From Micromonospora echinaurantiaca (GTDB lineage: Bacteria; Actinomycetota; Actinomycetes; Mycobacteriales; Micromonosporaceae), in contig NZ_LT607750.1 in NCBI RefSeq assembly GCF_900090235.1, positions 3,174,501 to 3,238,500 on the forward strand: DNA of 64,000 bases. Direction: 5' to 3'. The translations under genes and the position numbers were made by a program. A model generated the notes under the pieces. That model was not told the origin of the DNA, did not search any database, and worked only from the letters and a program-made list of their open reading frames with translations. Shown in pieces: positions 43,242-51,430 of the stretch (positions are counted from its first letter, which is position 1; each line of letters starts with the position of its first letter).

Positions 43242-44048
43242 GTGGCCAGTGATCAGGGCACCAACCAGAGCGTGGAAAAGGCGGCCGCCGTGCTGAACGC
43301 CTTTCTCGCCGGCCAGCCCGCGCTGCGCGTGTCCGACGTCGCCCGTCACGCCGGGCTCGGGCAGTCCACCGCCTCCCGGCTACTGGCCACCCTGGAGTCC
43401 TGCGACCTCGTGCAGCGCGACCAGGTCAGCGGCCTCTACCAACTCGGGCCGGCGCTGATCACGATGGCCGGCGTCGCGCTCAACAACCATCCGGTGCACC
43501 GCGAGGCCCGCCAACGCGCCCAGAACCTCGCCGCGGAACTCGGCCTCGGCGCCAACGTCGCCATCCGCAGCGGAGCGTCGCTGTTCTACCTCTGCAACTT
43601 CGAGGGCACCCTCGCCCCCCGGTCGTTCGTGCTGATCGGCCAGCACAACCCGCTGCACGCCACCGGGCTCGGCAAGTGCCTGCTGATCGGCACGGACGCC
43701 GAGCAGCGCCGGGCACTGCTGCCGGACCTGCCGGCGTACACCCCGGCCACCATCACCGACCACGCCGCCCTCGACGCCGCCGTCGAACAGGCCGCGCAGC
43801 GCCGCTACGCCACCGAGGTCGAGGAACTCGCCCGCGGGCGGGCCTGCGTCGCCTCCCCGATCCTCGACCACACCGGCACCGTCTGCGCCGCGCTGTCGGT
43901 CTCCGGCCCGCTGTCCGCTATCGCCCTCGACAGCCGGGAGGCCGAACTGTCCCGCATGGTCATCGAAGCCGCCGACGCGATCAGCACCGGCCTGGGCTAC
44001 CTGGGTCCCGCCGACCGCATCCCAGCCCGCATGCAGGCCGTCCGGTGA
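43242..44048 (+). CDS. IclR-family regulator of the sugar locus
   Basis: 268 residues. N-terminal winged HTH (LRVSDVARHAGLGQSTASRLLATLESCDLV, about 28-60) and a C-terminal IclR effector domain (VAIRSGASLFYLCNFEG, PLHATGLGKCLL, ACVASPILDHTGTVCAALSVSGP). GTG at 43242 has AAGGAG 7 bp upstream and lies after the predicted promoter; ATG 43191 would fall upstream of the expected transcript start. It is positioned between two divergent arms of the carbohydrate locus and probably controls both. Confidence 0.9.
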   Translation: MASDQGTNQSVEKAAAVLNAFLAGQPALRVSDVARHAGLGQSTASRLLATLESCDLVQRDQVSGLYQLGPALITMAGVALNNHPVHREARQRAQNLAAELGLGANVAIRSGASLFYLCNFEGTLAPRSFVLIGQHNPLHATGLGKCLLIGTDAEQRRALLPDLPAYTPATITDHAALDAAVEQAAQRRYATEVEELARGRACVASPILDHTGTVCAALSVSGPLSAIALDSREAELSRMVIEAADAISTGLGYLGPADRIPARMQAVR

Positions 44049-44163
44049 CCGAGCGCGGCGACCTCGGCGCGGGGGCGCCCCATGGGTGGCTGCGGCCGGC
44101 GTCGTTCAGCAGGGCGGCGCGGCGGGCCAGAACCGGCGGCACCGAGCGAAACGGAGTGCTGGC

Positions 44164-45111
44164 ATGAGCACCGAGACCGCCCGGACCGGGACCACCGGCG
44201 GCAAGCCCGCCCCGAAGCCGACCGGGGCCCGCCCACCCCGCGCGCTCGGCGACGGCGCGTTCGCCGCGCTGCTGATGCTGCCCGCGCTGGCGATGCTCGG
44301 CGCGATCGTCGTCTACCCGCTGGTCGCCTCGCTGGTCACCGCGTTCTTCGAGCAGAGTCTCGTCGAGCCCGGCCGCAGCTTCGTCGGGCTGACCAACATC
44401 ACCGAGCTGCTCGGCGGTGACTTCTGGCGGCTGCTGCGCCAGACCCTGGTCTTCACCGTCGGCGCCACCGTCACGCCGTTCCTGGTCGGCCTCGCCCTCG
44501 CCCTGGCGCTGAACACCCGGATCCGGGGTCGCGCCACCCTGCGCGGGCTGCTGCTCATCCCCTGGCTGGTGCCCAGCGTCGTCGTGTCGTTCCTCTGGAT
44601 GTGGATCTTCAACGCGAACTACGGTCTGGCCAACGGCGTGCTGGAGACGCTGAGGTTGATCGACGAGCCACAGGCCTGGCTCGCCGGCTCCGGCACCGCG
44701 ATGACCGCCGTCATCGTCGCCAAGACCTGGGCGAGCTTCCCCTGGATCATGGTGATGCTGCTGGCCGGCCTGCAGACCGTACCGGTCGAACTACACGAGG
44801 CGGCCGAGACCGACGGCGCCGGCCCGGTGCAGCGGTTCTTCGCCGTCACCCTGCCGCACCTGCGCGGCATCATCGGCATCGTCCTGCTGCTGGAACTGAT
44901 CTGGAACTTCCAGCACTTCGACCTGATCTACGTGATGACCGGCGGCGGCCCGGCCGGCGCCACCGAGACGTTCGCCACCGCCGTCTACGAGACCGCCTTC
45001 CAGGGCTTCGACCTCGGCCGCGCCGGGGCACTCGGCCTGCTGTGGATGCTGCTGCTGCTCGGCATGGTCGCCGTCTACGTCCGCCGGTCCGAGCGAGAGG
45101 GGCAACTGTGA
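44164..45111 (+). CDS. Sugar ABC transporter permease (MalF/UgpA-like)
   Basis: 315 residues, six membrane helices. The EAA coupling loop reads ELHEAAETDGAGPVQRFFAVTLPHLR, the CUT1 family form. Partner of the next permease. GGAGTG precedes the ATG by 8 bp. No ATPase gene lies in the locus; like many actinobacterial CUT1 systems it probably uses a shared MsmK-type ATPase encoded elsewhere (inference). Confidence 0.93.
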   Translation: MSTETARTGTTGGKPAPKPTGARPPRALGDGAFAALLMLPALAMLGAIVVYPLVASLVTAFFEQSLVEPGRSFVGLTNITELLGGDFWRLLRQTLVFTVGATVTPFLVGLALALALNTRIRGRATLRGLLLIPWLVPSVVVSFLWMWIFNANYGLANGVLETLRLIDEPQAWLAGSGTAMTAVIVAKTWASFPWIMVMLLAGLQTVPVELHEAAETDGAGPVQRFFAVTLPHLRGIIGIVLLLELIWNFQHFDLIYVMTGGGPAGATETFATAVYETAFQGFDLGRAGALGLLWMLLLLGMVAVYVRRSEREGQL

Positions 45112-45953
45112 GCAAGCGCTCCGCGAGGGACAGCCGCGGCTCCCGCGCGTCCGCCTGGATCGCGGTGGCGGTCCTCGGCGGGTTCGGGCTGCTGCCCGTC
45201 TACTGGATGCTCGTCACCGCGTTCACCCCGGCACAGCAGACCTTCCGCTACCCGCCGTCGTTCATCCCCACCGAACTGACCCTGGACAATTTCGCCAACC
45301 TGGCCGACGAGCCGGCGCTGGCCCGCTACCTGCTCAACAGCATCGTGGTCTCGGTCATCACCGCGGTGCTGAGCGTCATTGTCTCGGCCTACATGGGCTA
45401 CGCCTTCTCCAAGTTCCGCTTCCGCGGCCGGCGCAGCCTGATGTACTTCGTGCTCTCGTCCCAGATGTTCCCGCAGGCGCTGCTGCTGGTCACCCTCTAT
45501 GCCCTGTTCAGCGCCTACCACCTGCTCGACACCTACACCGCGCTGGTGCTGTCGTTCACCACCTTCACGCTGCCGCTCTGCGTCTGGATGCTCAAGGGCT
45601 TCTTCGACACCATTCCCGACTCCCTCGTCGAGGCCGCCCGCGTCGACGGCGCCTCGCGGCTGCGCACCATCCACTCGGTGATCCTGCCGCTGTCGGCGCC
45701 GGGGCTGATCGCCGCCGGACTGTTCGCGTTCGTCCGCGGCTGGAACGACTTCATCTTCGCGCTTACCCTCGCCGGGCGCGAGAAGACCACCCTGCCACCC
45801 GGCCTCGTCAACGCGTTCCTCGGCGAGGCCACCGCGCAATGGGCCGAGTTGATGGCCGCGTCACTGCTGGCGTCCCTGCCGGTCGTGGTCGCGTTCATCG
45901 CGCTCCAACGATTCCTGGTCGGCGGCATCACCGCCGGCGCCATCAAGGGATAA
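45108..45953 (+). CDS. Sugar ABC transporter permease (MalG/UgpE-like)
   Basis: 281 residues, six membrane helices, EAA loop SLVEAARVDGASRLRTIHSVILPLSAPG and the FVRGWNDFIFAL segment typical of MalG-type CUT1 permeases. The GTG overlaps the previous stop by 4 bp (GTGA). Works with the MalF-like permease and the binding protein encoded next. Confidence 0.93.
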   Translation: MSKRSARDSRGSRASAWIAVAVLGGFGLLPVYWMLVTAFTPAQQTFRYPPSFIPTELTLDNFANLADEPALARYLLNSIVVSVITAVLSVIVSAYMGYAFSKFRFRGRRSLMYFVLSSQMFPQALLLVTLYALFSAYHLLDTYTALVLSFTTFTLPLCVWMLKGFFDTIPDSLVEAARVDGASRLRTIHSVILPLSAPGLIAAGLFAFVRGWNDFIFALTLAGREKTTLPPGLVNAFLGEATAQWAELMAASLLASLPVVVAFIALQRFLVGGITAGAIKG

Positions 45954-45981
45954 CACCACCCCCCGTCCCGGAGGTCCAACC

Positions 45982-47265
45982 ATGAGTAGCCACCTTTCGC
46001 GCAGGGACATGCTCCGCCTCGTCGGGCTCGGCGCCGGCGCCCTCGGCCTGGGCGGCGTCGCCGCCTGCGCGCCGAGCGCCGACGGCCCCGAGGAGGACAC
46101 CGCCAAGTCCGCCACCAACTTCTCCTTCGCCTCCTGGAGCCTGGCCGACAACGCCTCCAAGGCCAAGATCGAAGAGCTGATGCGCGGCTACGGCAGCAAG
46201 GCCGGCATCACCGTCAACGGCGTGCCGCTGGCCTACAACAACTACCTCAACCAGCTCACCCTCCAGGTGCGCGGCGGCCAGTTCACCGGCGCCGCGCAGA
46301 TGGACATCGCCTGGCTCGCCGGCCTCGCCGCCCTCGGCAAGCTGCGCGACCTCGGGGAGGTCGCCAAGGGCGCCGGCTACACCGAGGCCGCGCTCAGCTC
46401 CGGTCAGGTCGACGGCAAGCAGGTCGGCCTGCCCTGGACCACCGCCGCGATCGGGCTGATCGCCAACCGCGACCTGTTGCAGAAGGCCGGCGTCACCACC
46501 GCGCCCAGCACCATCACCGACTTCGAGGCCACACTGCGGGCGCTCAAGGGCACCGGAGTCATCCCGTACGCGGCCTCCACCAAGGTCGCCCAGCTCAAGG
46601 ACATCCTCATCTGGATGCAGACCTTCGGCAGCCCGCTGCTCGACGGCGACAAGGTCACCGTCGGCGACGACGCCAGCATCGAGGCGGTGACCTGGTACAA
46701 GAAGCTCTACGACGAGAAGCTCATCGCCCCCGACGTGGAGCGGGTCGACGCCCGGACCCTGTTCGCTCAGGGCAAGGCTGCCATCTACGACGACGCCATC
46801 GTCGGGCGGGACTTCGTCGTCAAGGGCTCCCCCGACAAGTCCATCGCCGACAAGCTGGACCCGATCGCCCGCCCGGTGAAGAACGCCGGCGACAAGCCCC
46901 GGGCCGTACAGTGGGGCCACGCCGTGGTGGTCGTCGAGGGCGAGGGCGCCAACACCGCCACCGACTTCGCCAAGTGGCTGACCAGTGACGAGCAGACCGT
47001 CCTCGGCTACTTCAAGGACCTGTCCCTGCCGCCCACCACCACCACGGCGCTCGCCTCCGAGCAGGTGAAGACCGACGCCTTCACCTCTCAGTTCAGCGAG
47101 CGGATCACCGCCACCGCAACCCCGAACCCGTTCTGGAAGTACCCCCAGTACGCCCAGATGGAGACGGTCATCTCCGAGCAGGTGCAGGCGGTGCTGGTCG
47201 GCAAGAGCAAGCCGGCGGACGCGATGCGCGAGGCCGGCCGGGCGGTGCAGGCCCTGATCAAGTGA
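45982..47265 (+). CDS. Sugar ABC transporter substrate-binding lipoprotein (family 1)
   Basis: 427 residues. The leader SRRDMLRLVGLGAGALGLGGVAAC combines a twin-arginine motif with a lipobox (Cys30), so export may be by Tat before lipidation. The rest is an SBP_bac_1 fold (PLAYNNYLNQLTLQVRGG, DIAWLAGLAALGKL, LPWTTAAIGLIANRDLLQKAG). GGAGG lies 7 bp before the ATG. Captures the oligosaccharide for the two permeases. Confidence 0.92.
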   Translation: MSSHLSRRDMLRLVGLGAGALGLGGVAACAPSADGPEEDTAKSATNFSFASWSLADNASKAKIEELMRGYGSKAGITVNGVPLAYNNYLNQLTLQVRGGQFTGAAQMDIAWLAGLAALGKLRDLGEVAKGAGYTEAALSSGQVDGKQVGLPWTTAAIGLIANRDLLQKAGVTTAPSTITDFEATLRALKGTGVIPYAASTKVAQLKDILIWMQTFGSPLLDGDKVTVGDDASIEAVTWYKKLYDEKLIAPDVERVDARTLFAQGKAAIYDDAIVGRDFVVKGSPDKSIADKLDPIARPVKNAGDKPRAVQWGHAVVVVEGEGANTATDFAKWLTSDEQTVLGYFKDLSLPPTTTTALASEQVKTDAFTSQFSERITATATPNPFWKYPQYAQMETVISEQVQAVLVGKSKPADAMREAGRAVQALIK

Positions 47266-48227
47266 CCAGCGTGGACACCCGGTTGGTGGCGGCGGTCGCC
47301 CAGGTGACCGCCGCCACCACCCCGCGGATCTGGGGCTTCGGGGTCGGCGGCATCCTCACCGCGCTGCTGCGCGCCGGTGACACGCTGGGCCGTCCCGATC
47401 TCACCCAGCGGGTGGTCGACCTCGTCGCGCCGTCGCTCACCGCACCGCCGGATCCCACCGACCACCTCATCGCGGTCGAGGCGCTGCTCGCCCTCGCCGA
47501 CCACCGACCCGACCTGGACGTGACCGACGCCTGCCGCCGGTGGCTCACCGCGGTGCGCGACGCCCGACCCGCGCACCCCGGAGGACCCCGCCTGCACCGC
47601 CCTGACCTACCGCCCTGGTCGGCCACGGTCTGGGTCGACTGCATGCACACCGACGGGCCCGGCCTGGCCGCGCTGGGGCACGCCGACGAGGCCGTCAGCT
47701 ACGCCACCGAGTACGCGACCGCACTGCAGCTGCCCCACGGCCTGTTCCAGCACGGCTATGACACCCGGGCCGAACACGGCAACGGCGTCGCCTGGGGACG
47801 CGGGCAGGCGTGGGCACTGCTCGGCCTCACCGAAACCCTGCTCCACGCTCCCGACGACGGGCTGGCCGAGCGACTCGTCCGTCTGGTCGACGCGCTGGCC
47901 GCGCACGAACGCGACGGCGAGTGGTCCACCGTGGTGGACGACCCGCACGCGCCGGTCGAGGCGAGCACCTCCGCGTACCTCGCCTGGATCCTGCCGCACG
48001 CGATCGACGCCGGGCTGGTCGACCCGGCCCACGGCGCGATGGCCGACCGGGCGTGGGCGGCCACCCTGCGCCGGCTCGCCCCGAACGGGGCGCTAGCGGT
48101 GTCCGAGGCAACGCCGGTCGGCGCCGCCCGCGACTACCGCCATGGCGCGCTCGGCGTCTTCCCGTGGGGACAGGCCCCCGTGCTGCACGCCGCCCTGGAT
48201 CGCGCCATCGCCGAGGAGGAGAGATGA
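47262..48227 (+). CDS. GH105/GH88-like unsaturated uronyl hydrolase
   Basis: 321 residues, (alpha/alpha)6 barrel, no signal peptide. WVDCMHTDGPGLAAL holds the catalytic Asp (126) that hydrates the 4,5-double bond, HGNGVAWGRGQAWALLGL (172-189) and VEASTSAYLAWILP match the conserved GH105/GH88 blocks. Such enzymes take unsaturated uronic acid off lyase products, such as rhamnogalacturonan or glucuronan fragments. Shorter than YesR (about 345 aa). Overlaps neighbours by 4 bp on both sides. Confidence 0.85.
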   Translation: MTSVDTRLVAAVAQVTAATTPRIWGFGVGGILTALLRAGDTLGRPDLTQRVVDLVAPSLTAPPDPTDHLIAVEALLALADHRPDLDVTDACRRWLTAVRDARPAHPGGPRLHRPDLPPWSATVWVDCMHTDGPGLAALGHADEAVSYATEYATALQLPHGLFQHGYDTRAEHGNGVAWGRGQAWALLGLTETLLHAPDDGLAERLVRLVDALAAHERDGEWSTVVDDPHAPVEASTSAYLAWILPHAIDAGLVDPAHGAMADRAWAATLRRLAPNGALAVSEATPVGAARDYRHGALGVFPWGQAPVLHAALDRAIAEEER

Positions 48228-49417
48228 AGGTCGTCGACGTCCGCAGCTATGCGGTCCGCGCCGAGCCGGCCGAGACGTACTGGGGGGCCCGGGCGTGGAG
48301 CGCCGACCACGGCAGCGCGGTGGTGGAGTACCCGCCCATGGAACGCCGCCGCTACGTCTACAGCGACACCATCGACGCCGTCCTGGTCCGCGTCGAGACC
48401 AGCGACGGCGTGGTCGGCTGGGGCGAGGCCAAAGCGCCCGTCGGCGCCCGCGCCACCGCCGCCATCATCGACGACCTGATCGCGCCGCTCGCCGTCGGCT
48501 CCCGGCTGGACGAGATCGGCCGCACCTGGGACCGGGTATACACCGGCATGCGGGTCCGCGGCCACGACAGCGGCTTCTGGCTGGAGGCCCTCGCCGGCCT
48601 CGACATCGCCCTCTGGGACGCCTTCGCCCGCACTCTCGACCAGCCACTGCACGCCCTGCTCGGCGGCCGCTACCGGGACACCCTGCGGCTGTACGCCTCC
48701 GGCGTACCGGCCGCGCCCGCCGGCTCCGGAGCAGGGGGCCAGCAGGCGGTGCGCCAGGAAGCCGAACGGCTGCGCGACCTCGGCTACGACGCGGTCAAGG
48801 TGGCCATCGGCGCCCGCCCCGAGGACGACATCGCCTCCGTGCAGACCGTCCGGGACGTCTTCGGTGACCAGGCCGCCGTGTACGCCGACGCGGCCGGCCA
48901 GTACGAGGTGCCGCAGGCGCTCCGGGTCGGCCGCGCCCTCCAGGAGGCCGGCGTCGGGTTCTTCGAGATGCCGCTACCCCCGGAGGACCTCGACGGGTAC
49001 GCCACCCTCGCCGCCCGGCTGGACATCCCACTCGCGCTGGACTCGCTGGCGACCCGGCACCGCGCGCTGGAGTTCCTCCGCGCCGGCGCCCTGCGGGTGC
49101 TGCAACCGGACGTGTGCCGGGCCGGCGGGATCACCGAGACCATGCGGATCGCCGCCCTCGCCGACGCGTTCGGCGCGCAGGCCACTCCGCACGTGAGCAT
49201 CGGCTCGGCGGTGCACTGGTACGCCAGCGTCCAGTGCGCGACGGCGATGCCCAACTTCGCGGTGCTCGAACATTGGATCGGCACCAACCCGCTCACCGCG
49301 GTCGCCCCGGACGCGACCGCCCCGATCGGCGGACGGTGCGCGGTGCCGCGCGGCGCCGGCCTCGGCATCACCGTGGACGAGGACGTGGTACGGACGCTGA
49401 CCGGCCGCCGACCGTAA
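48224..49417 (+). CDS. Enolase-superfamily enzyme with variant metal site
   Basis: 397 residues, capping domain plus barrel. Lys192 (AVKVAIG), Asp222 (YADAAGQ), Glu248 (FEMPLP), Asp296/His323 (QPDV, PHVSIG) and Glu349 are present, but the third ligand position reads LALDS, Asp273 instead of the usual Glu of VGE. The second Lys of KxK is Ala. Probably an acid-sugar dehydratase or isomerase distinct from the one in the leftward operon. ATG overlaps the hydrolase stop (ATGA). Confidence 0.87.
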   Translation: MKVVDVRSYAVRAEPAETYWGARAWSADHGSAVVEYPPMERRRYVYSDTIDAVLVRVETSDGVVGWGEAKAPVGARATAAIIDDLIAPLAVGSRLDEIGRTWDRVYTGMRVRGHDSGFWLEALAGLDIALWDAFARTLDQPLHALLGGRYRDTLRLYASGVPAAPAGSGAGGQQAVRQEAERLRDLGYDAVKVAIGARPEDDIASVQTVRDVFGDQAAVYADAAGQYEVPQALRVGRALQEAGVGFFEMPLPPEDLDGYATLAARLDIPLALDSLATRHRALEFLRAGALRVLQPDVCRAGGITETMRIAALADAFGAQATPHVSIGSAVHWYASVQCATAMPNFAVLEHWIGTNPLTAVAPDATAPIGGRCAVPRGAGLGITVDEDVVRTLTGRRP

Positions 49418-49566
49418 CGAGGAACAGGCCGGAGGCGGATGGCAGGACCGGCGCGGGCCGGCCGGTCGCGGCGGGCGGTGCCCGTTGCCCGACACCTGGT
49501 TGAAAGCGCCGCGCCGGTGGCGGATGCTGTGCATACATCTACGCTCACCGATATAGGAGGGGTCGG

Positions 49567-50424
49567 ATGCGCCGCCTGCCGATCGTCGCCCTCGTCCTGG
49601 CCACCCTGCTGCTCGGCGGGCCCCCCGCCGCCCACGCCGCCGCCCACGCCGCCCCCGCCACCGCTGACGCCGCGGCGGCGCTGGCCACCATCCGCACCCC
49701 CGGCACCGCCTGGGGCGTCGACCCGGCCACCGGCCGGCAGACCGTCACCGTCGACGACACCGTCACCGGCGCCGACCTCGCGGCGCTGCGCACGACCGCC
49801 GCCCGGGCCGGCGCCGCGCTCCGGCACGAGCCAGGGCGGTTGCGCATCCTCATCGCCGCCGGTCAGGCCGTCTACGGCAGCTCCGGCGGACGCTGCTCGC
49901 TCGGCGCGAACGTGCGCAGCGGCAGCACCTACTACTTCGTCACCGCCGGGCACTGCACCACGACGGCCGCGACCTGGTATTCCGACGCCGCGCACAGCAC
50001 CGCCATCGGCTCCCGGGTTGGCAGCAGCTTCCCGACCAACGACTACGGCCTGATGCGCTACACCGGCCGCATCGCCCACCCCAGCGCCGTCTACACCCAC
50101 CCCGGCCTGCTCACCGTCTACGGCGCCGGCAACGCGTACGTCGGGCAGGCGGTGTGCCGCAGCGGCGCCACCACCGGCGTACGGTGCGGCCTGGTCACCG
50201 CCCTCAACCAGACGGTGAACTACGCGCAGGGCAGCGTGTCCGGTCTGATCCGCACGAACATCTGCGCCGAGCCCGGCGACAGCGGCGGCCCGCTCTACGT
50301 GGCCGCCACCGGCACGATCATCGGGATCCTCTCCGGCGGCAGCGGCAACTGCACCAGCGGCGGCACCACCTACTACCAGCCGATCACCGAGGTCCTCGCC
50401 GCGTACGGCCTCACCATCCCCTGA
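49567..50424 (+). CDS. Secreted S1 serine protease, streptogrisin-like
   Basis: 285 residues. Sec signal peptide to about residue 25, a short pro-region, and a mature chain starting near residue 97 (IAAGQAVYG). Triad His129 (TAGHC), Asp159 (NDYG) and Ser239 (GDSGGP); disulfides expected at Cys110-130, 197-207 and 233-262. The mature part (about 188 aa) matches streptogrisins A and B. The pro-region of about 65 residues is shorter than usual. AGGAGGGG precedes the ATG. Confidence 0.93.
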   Translation: MRRLPIVALVLATLLLGGPPAAHAAAHAAPATADAAAALATIRTPGTAWGVDPATGRQTVTVDDTVTGADLAALRTTAARAGAALRHEPGRLRILIAAGQAVYGSSGGRCSLGANVRSGSTYYFVTAGHCTTTAATWYSDAAHSTAIGSRVGSSFPTNDYGLMRYTGRIAHPSAVYTHPGLLTVYGAGNAYVGQAVCRSGATTGVRCGLVTALNQTVNYAQGSVSGLIRTNICAEPGDSGGPLYVAATGTIIGILSGGSGNCTSGGTTYYQPITEVLAAYGLTIP

Positions 50425-50545
50425 GCCGGCATCGACGCCCGCGCCCTCACCCGCTTCCCCGGCCGCACCATCGGTAGTACGGTGACGGTGGTGCGCCGGG
50501 AAGCCTGGTCGGCAGTCGTGACACGTCGTCGACCGGAGGCGCCGC

Positions 50546-51430
50546 ATGGCCACCCCTGCCGTCCGCACCGAACACCTGATCAAGCGCTACGGGTCGCTGC
50601 TCGCCCTCGACGGGCTGGATCTCACCGTGCCGGCCGGCGAGGTGTTCGGGTTCCTCGGCCCGAACGGCGCCGGGAAGTCCACCACCATCCGGCTGCTGCT
50701 CGGCCTGGCGCGGCCCACCGCCGGCCGCGCCTGGATCTTCGACACCGACGCCGGTGACGTCGCCGCCCACCGCCGGTTGGCCTACGTGCCCGCCGACGTC
50801 GCGCTGTGGCCCCAGCTCACCGGCGCGGAGACCCTCCAACTGCTCGCCGCCACCGGGGCCGGCGTCGACCGCGCCTACCGCGACGAACTGGTCGACCGGT
50901 TCGCCCTCGACCCGTCCAAGCCGGGCCGGACGTACTCGACCGGCAACCGGCAGAAGGTCGCGCTGGTCGCCGCGTTCGCCACCCGCGCGCCGCTGCTGGT
51001 CCTCGACGAACCCACCAGTGGCCTCGACCCGCTGATGGAGCGGGAGTTCCGCCGGGCCGTCGCACACGCCCGCGACCGGGGCCAGACCGTCTTCCTCTGC
51101 TCCCACCAGCTCGCCGAGGTCGAGGCCGTCTGCGACCGGGTCGCGATCCTGCGCGCCGGCCGGCTGGTCGACGTGGCCGGCGTGCCCGAGCTGCGCCGGC
51201 TGCACCGCACCGAGGTGACCGCCCGCTTCACCGGCCCCGCGCCCGACCTGCGCGGCCTCGCCGGCGTCGACATCCTCGCGGAGGGTCCCGAGCTGCTGCG
51301 GCTCACCCTGACCGGGCCGCCCGCACCGGCCCTGCGCTCCCTCGCGGCCGCCGAGGTCACCGCCCTCACCGTCCGCGAGCCGAGCCTGGAGGAGATCTTC
51401 CTCGACTACTACGGCGAGGCGGACCGGTGA
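50546..51430 (+). CDS. ABC-2 type exporter ATP-binding protein
   Basis: 294 residues. Walker A GPNGAGKST near 41, Q-loop VPADVALWPQLTG, Walker B LLVLDEPTSGLDP and H-loop FLCSHQLAEVE are intact. The signature is YSTGNRQKV instead of LSGGQ. Belongs to the DrrA/antibiotic-exporter type. The stop overlaps the permease GTG by 4 bp. Confidence 0.93.
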   Translation: MATPAVRTEHLIKRYGSLLALDGLDLTVPAGEVFGFLGPNGAGKSTTIRLLLGLARPTAGRAWIFDTDAGDVAAHRRLAYVPADVALWPQLTGAETLQLLAATGAGVDRAYRDELVDRFALDPSKPGRTYSTGNRQKVALVAAFATRAPLLVLDEPTSGLDPLMEREFRRAVAHARDRGQTVFLCSHQLAEVEAVCDRVAILRAGRLVDVAGVPELRRLHRTEVTARFTGPAPDLRGLAGVDILAEGPELLRLTLTGPPAPALRSLAAAEVTALTVREPSLEEIFLDYYGEADR

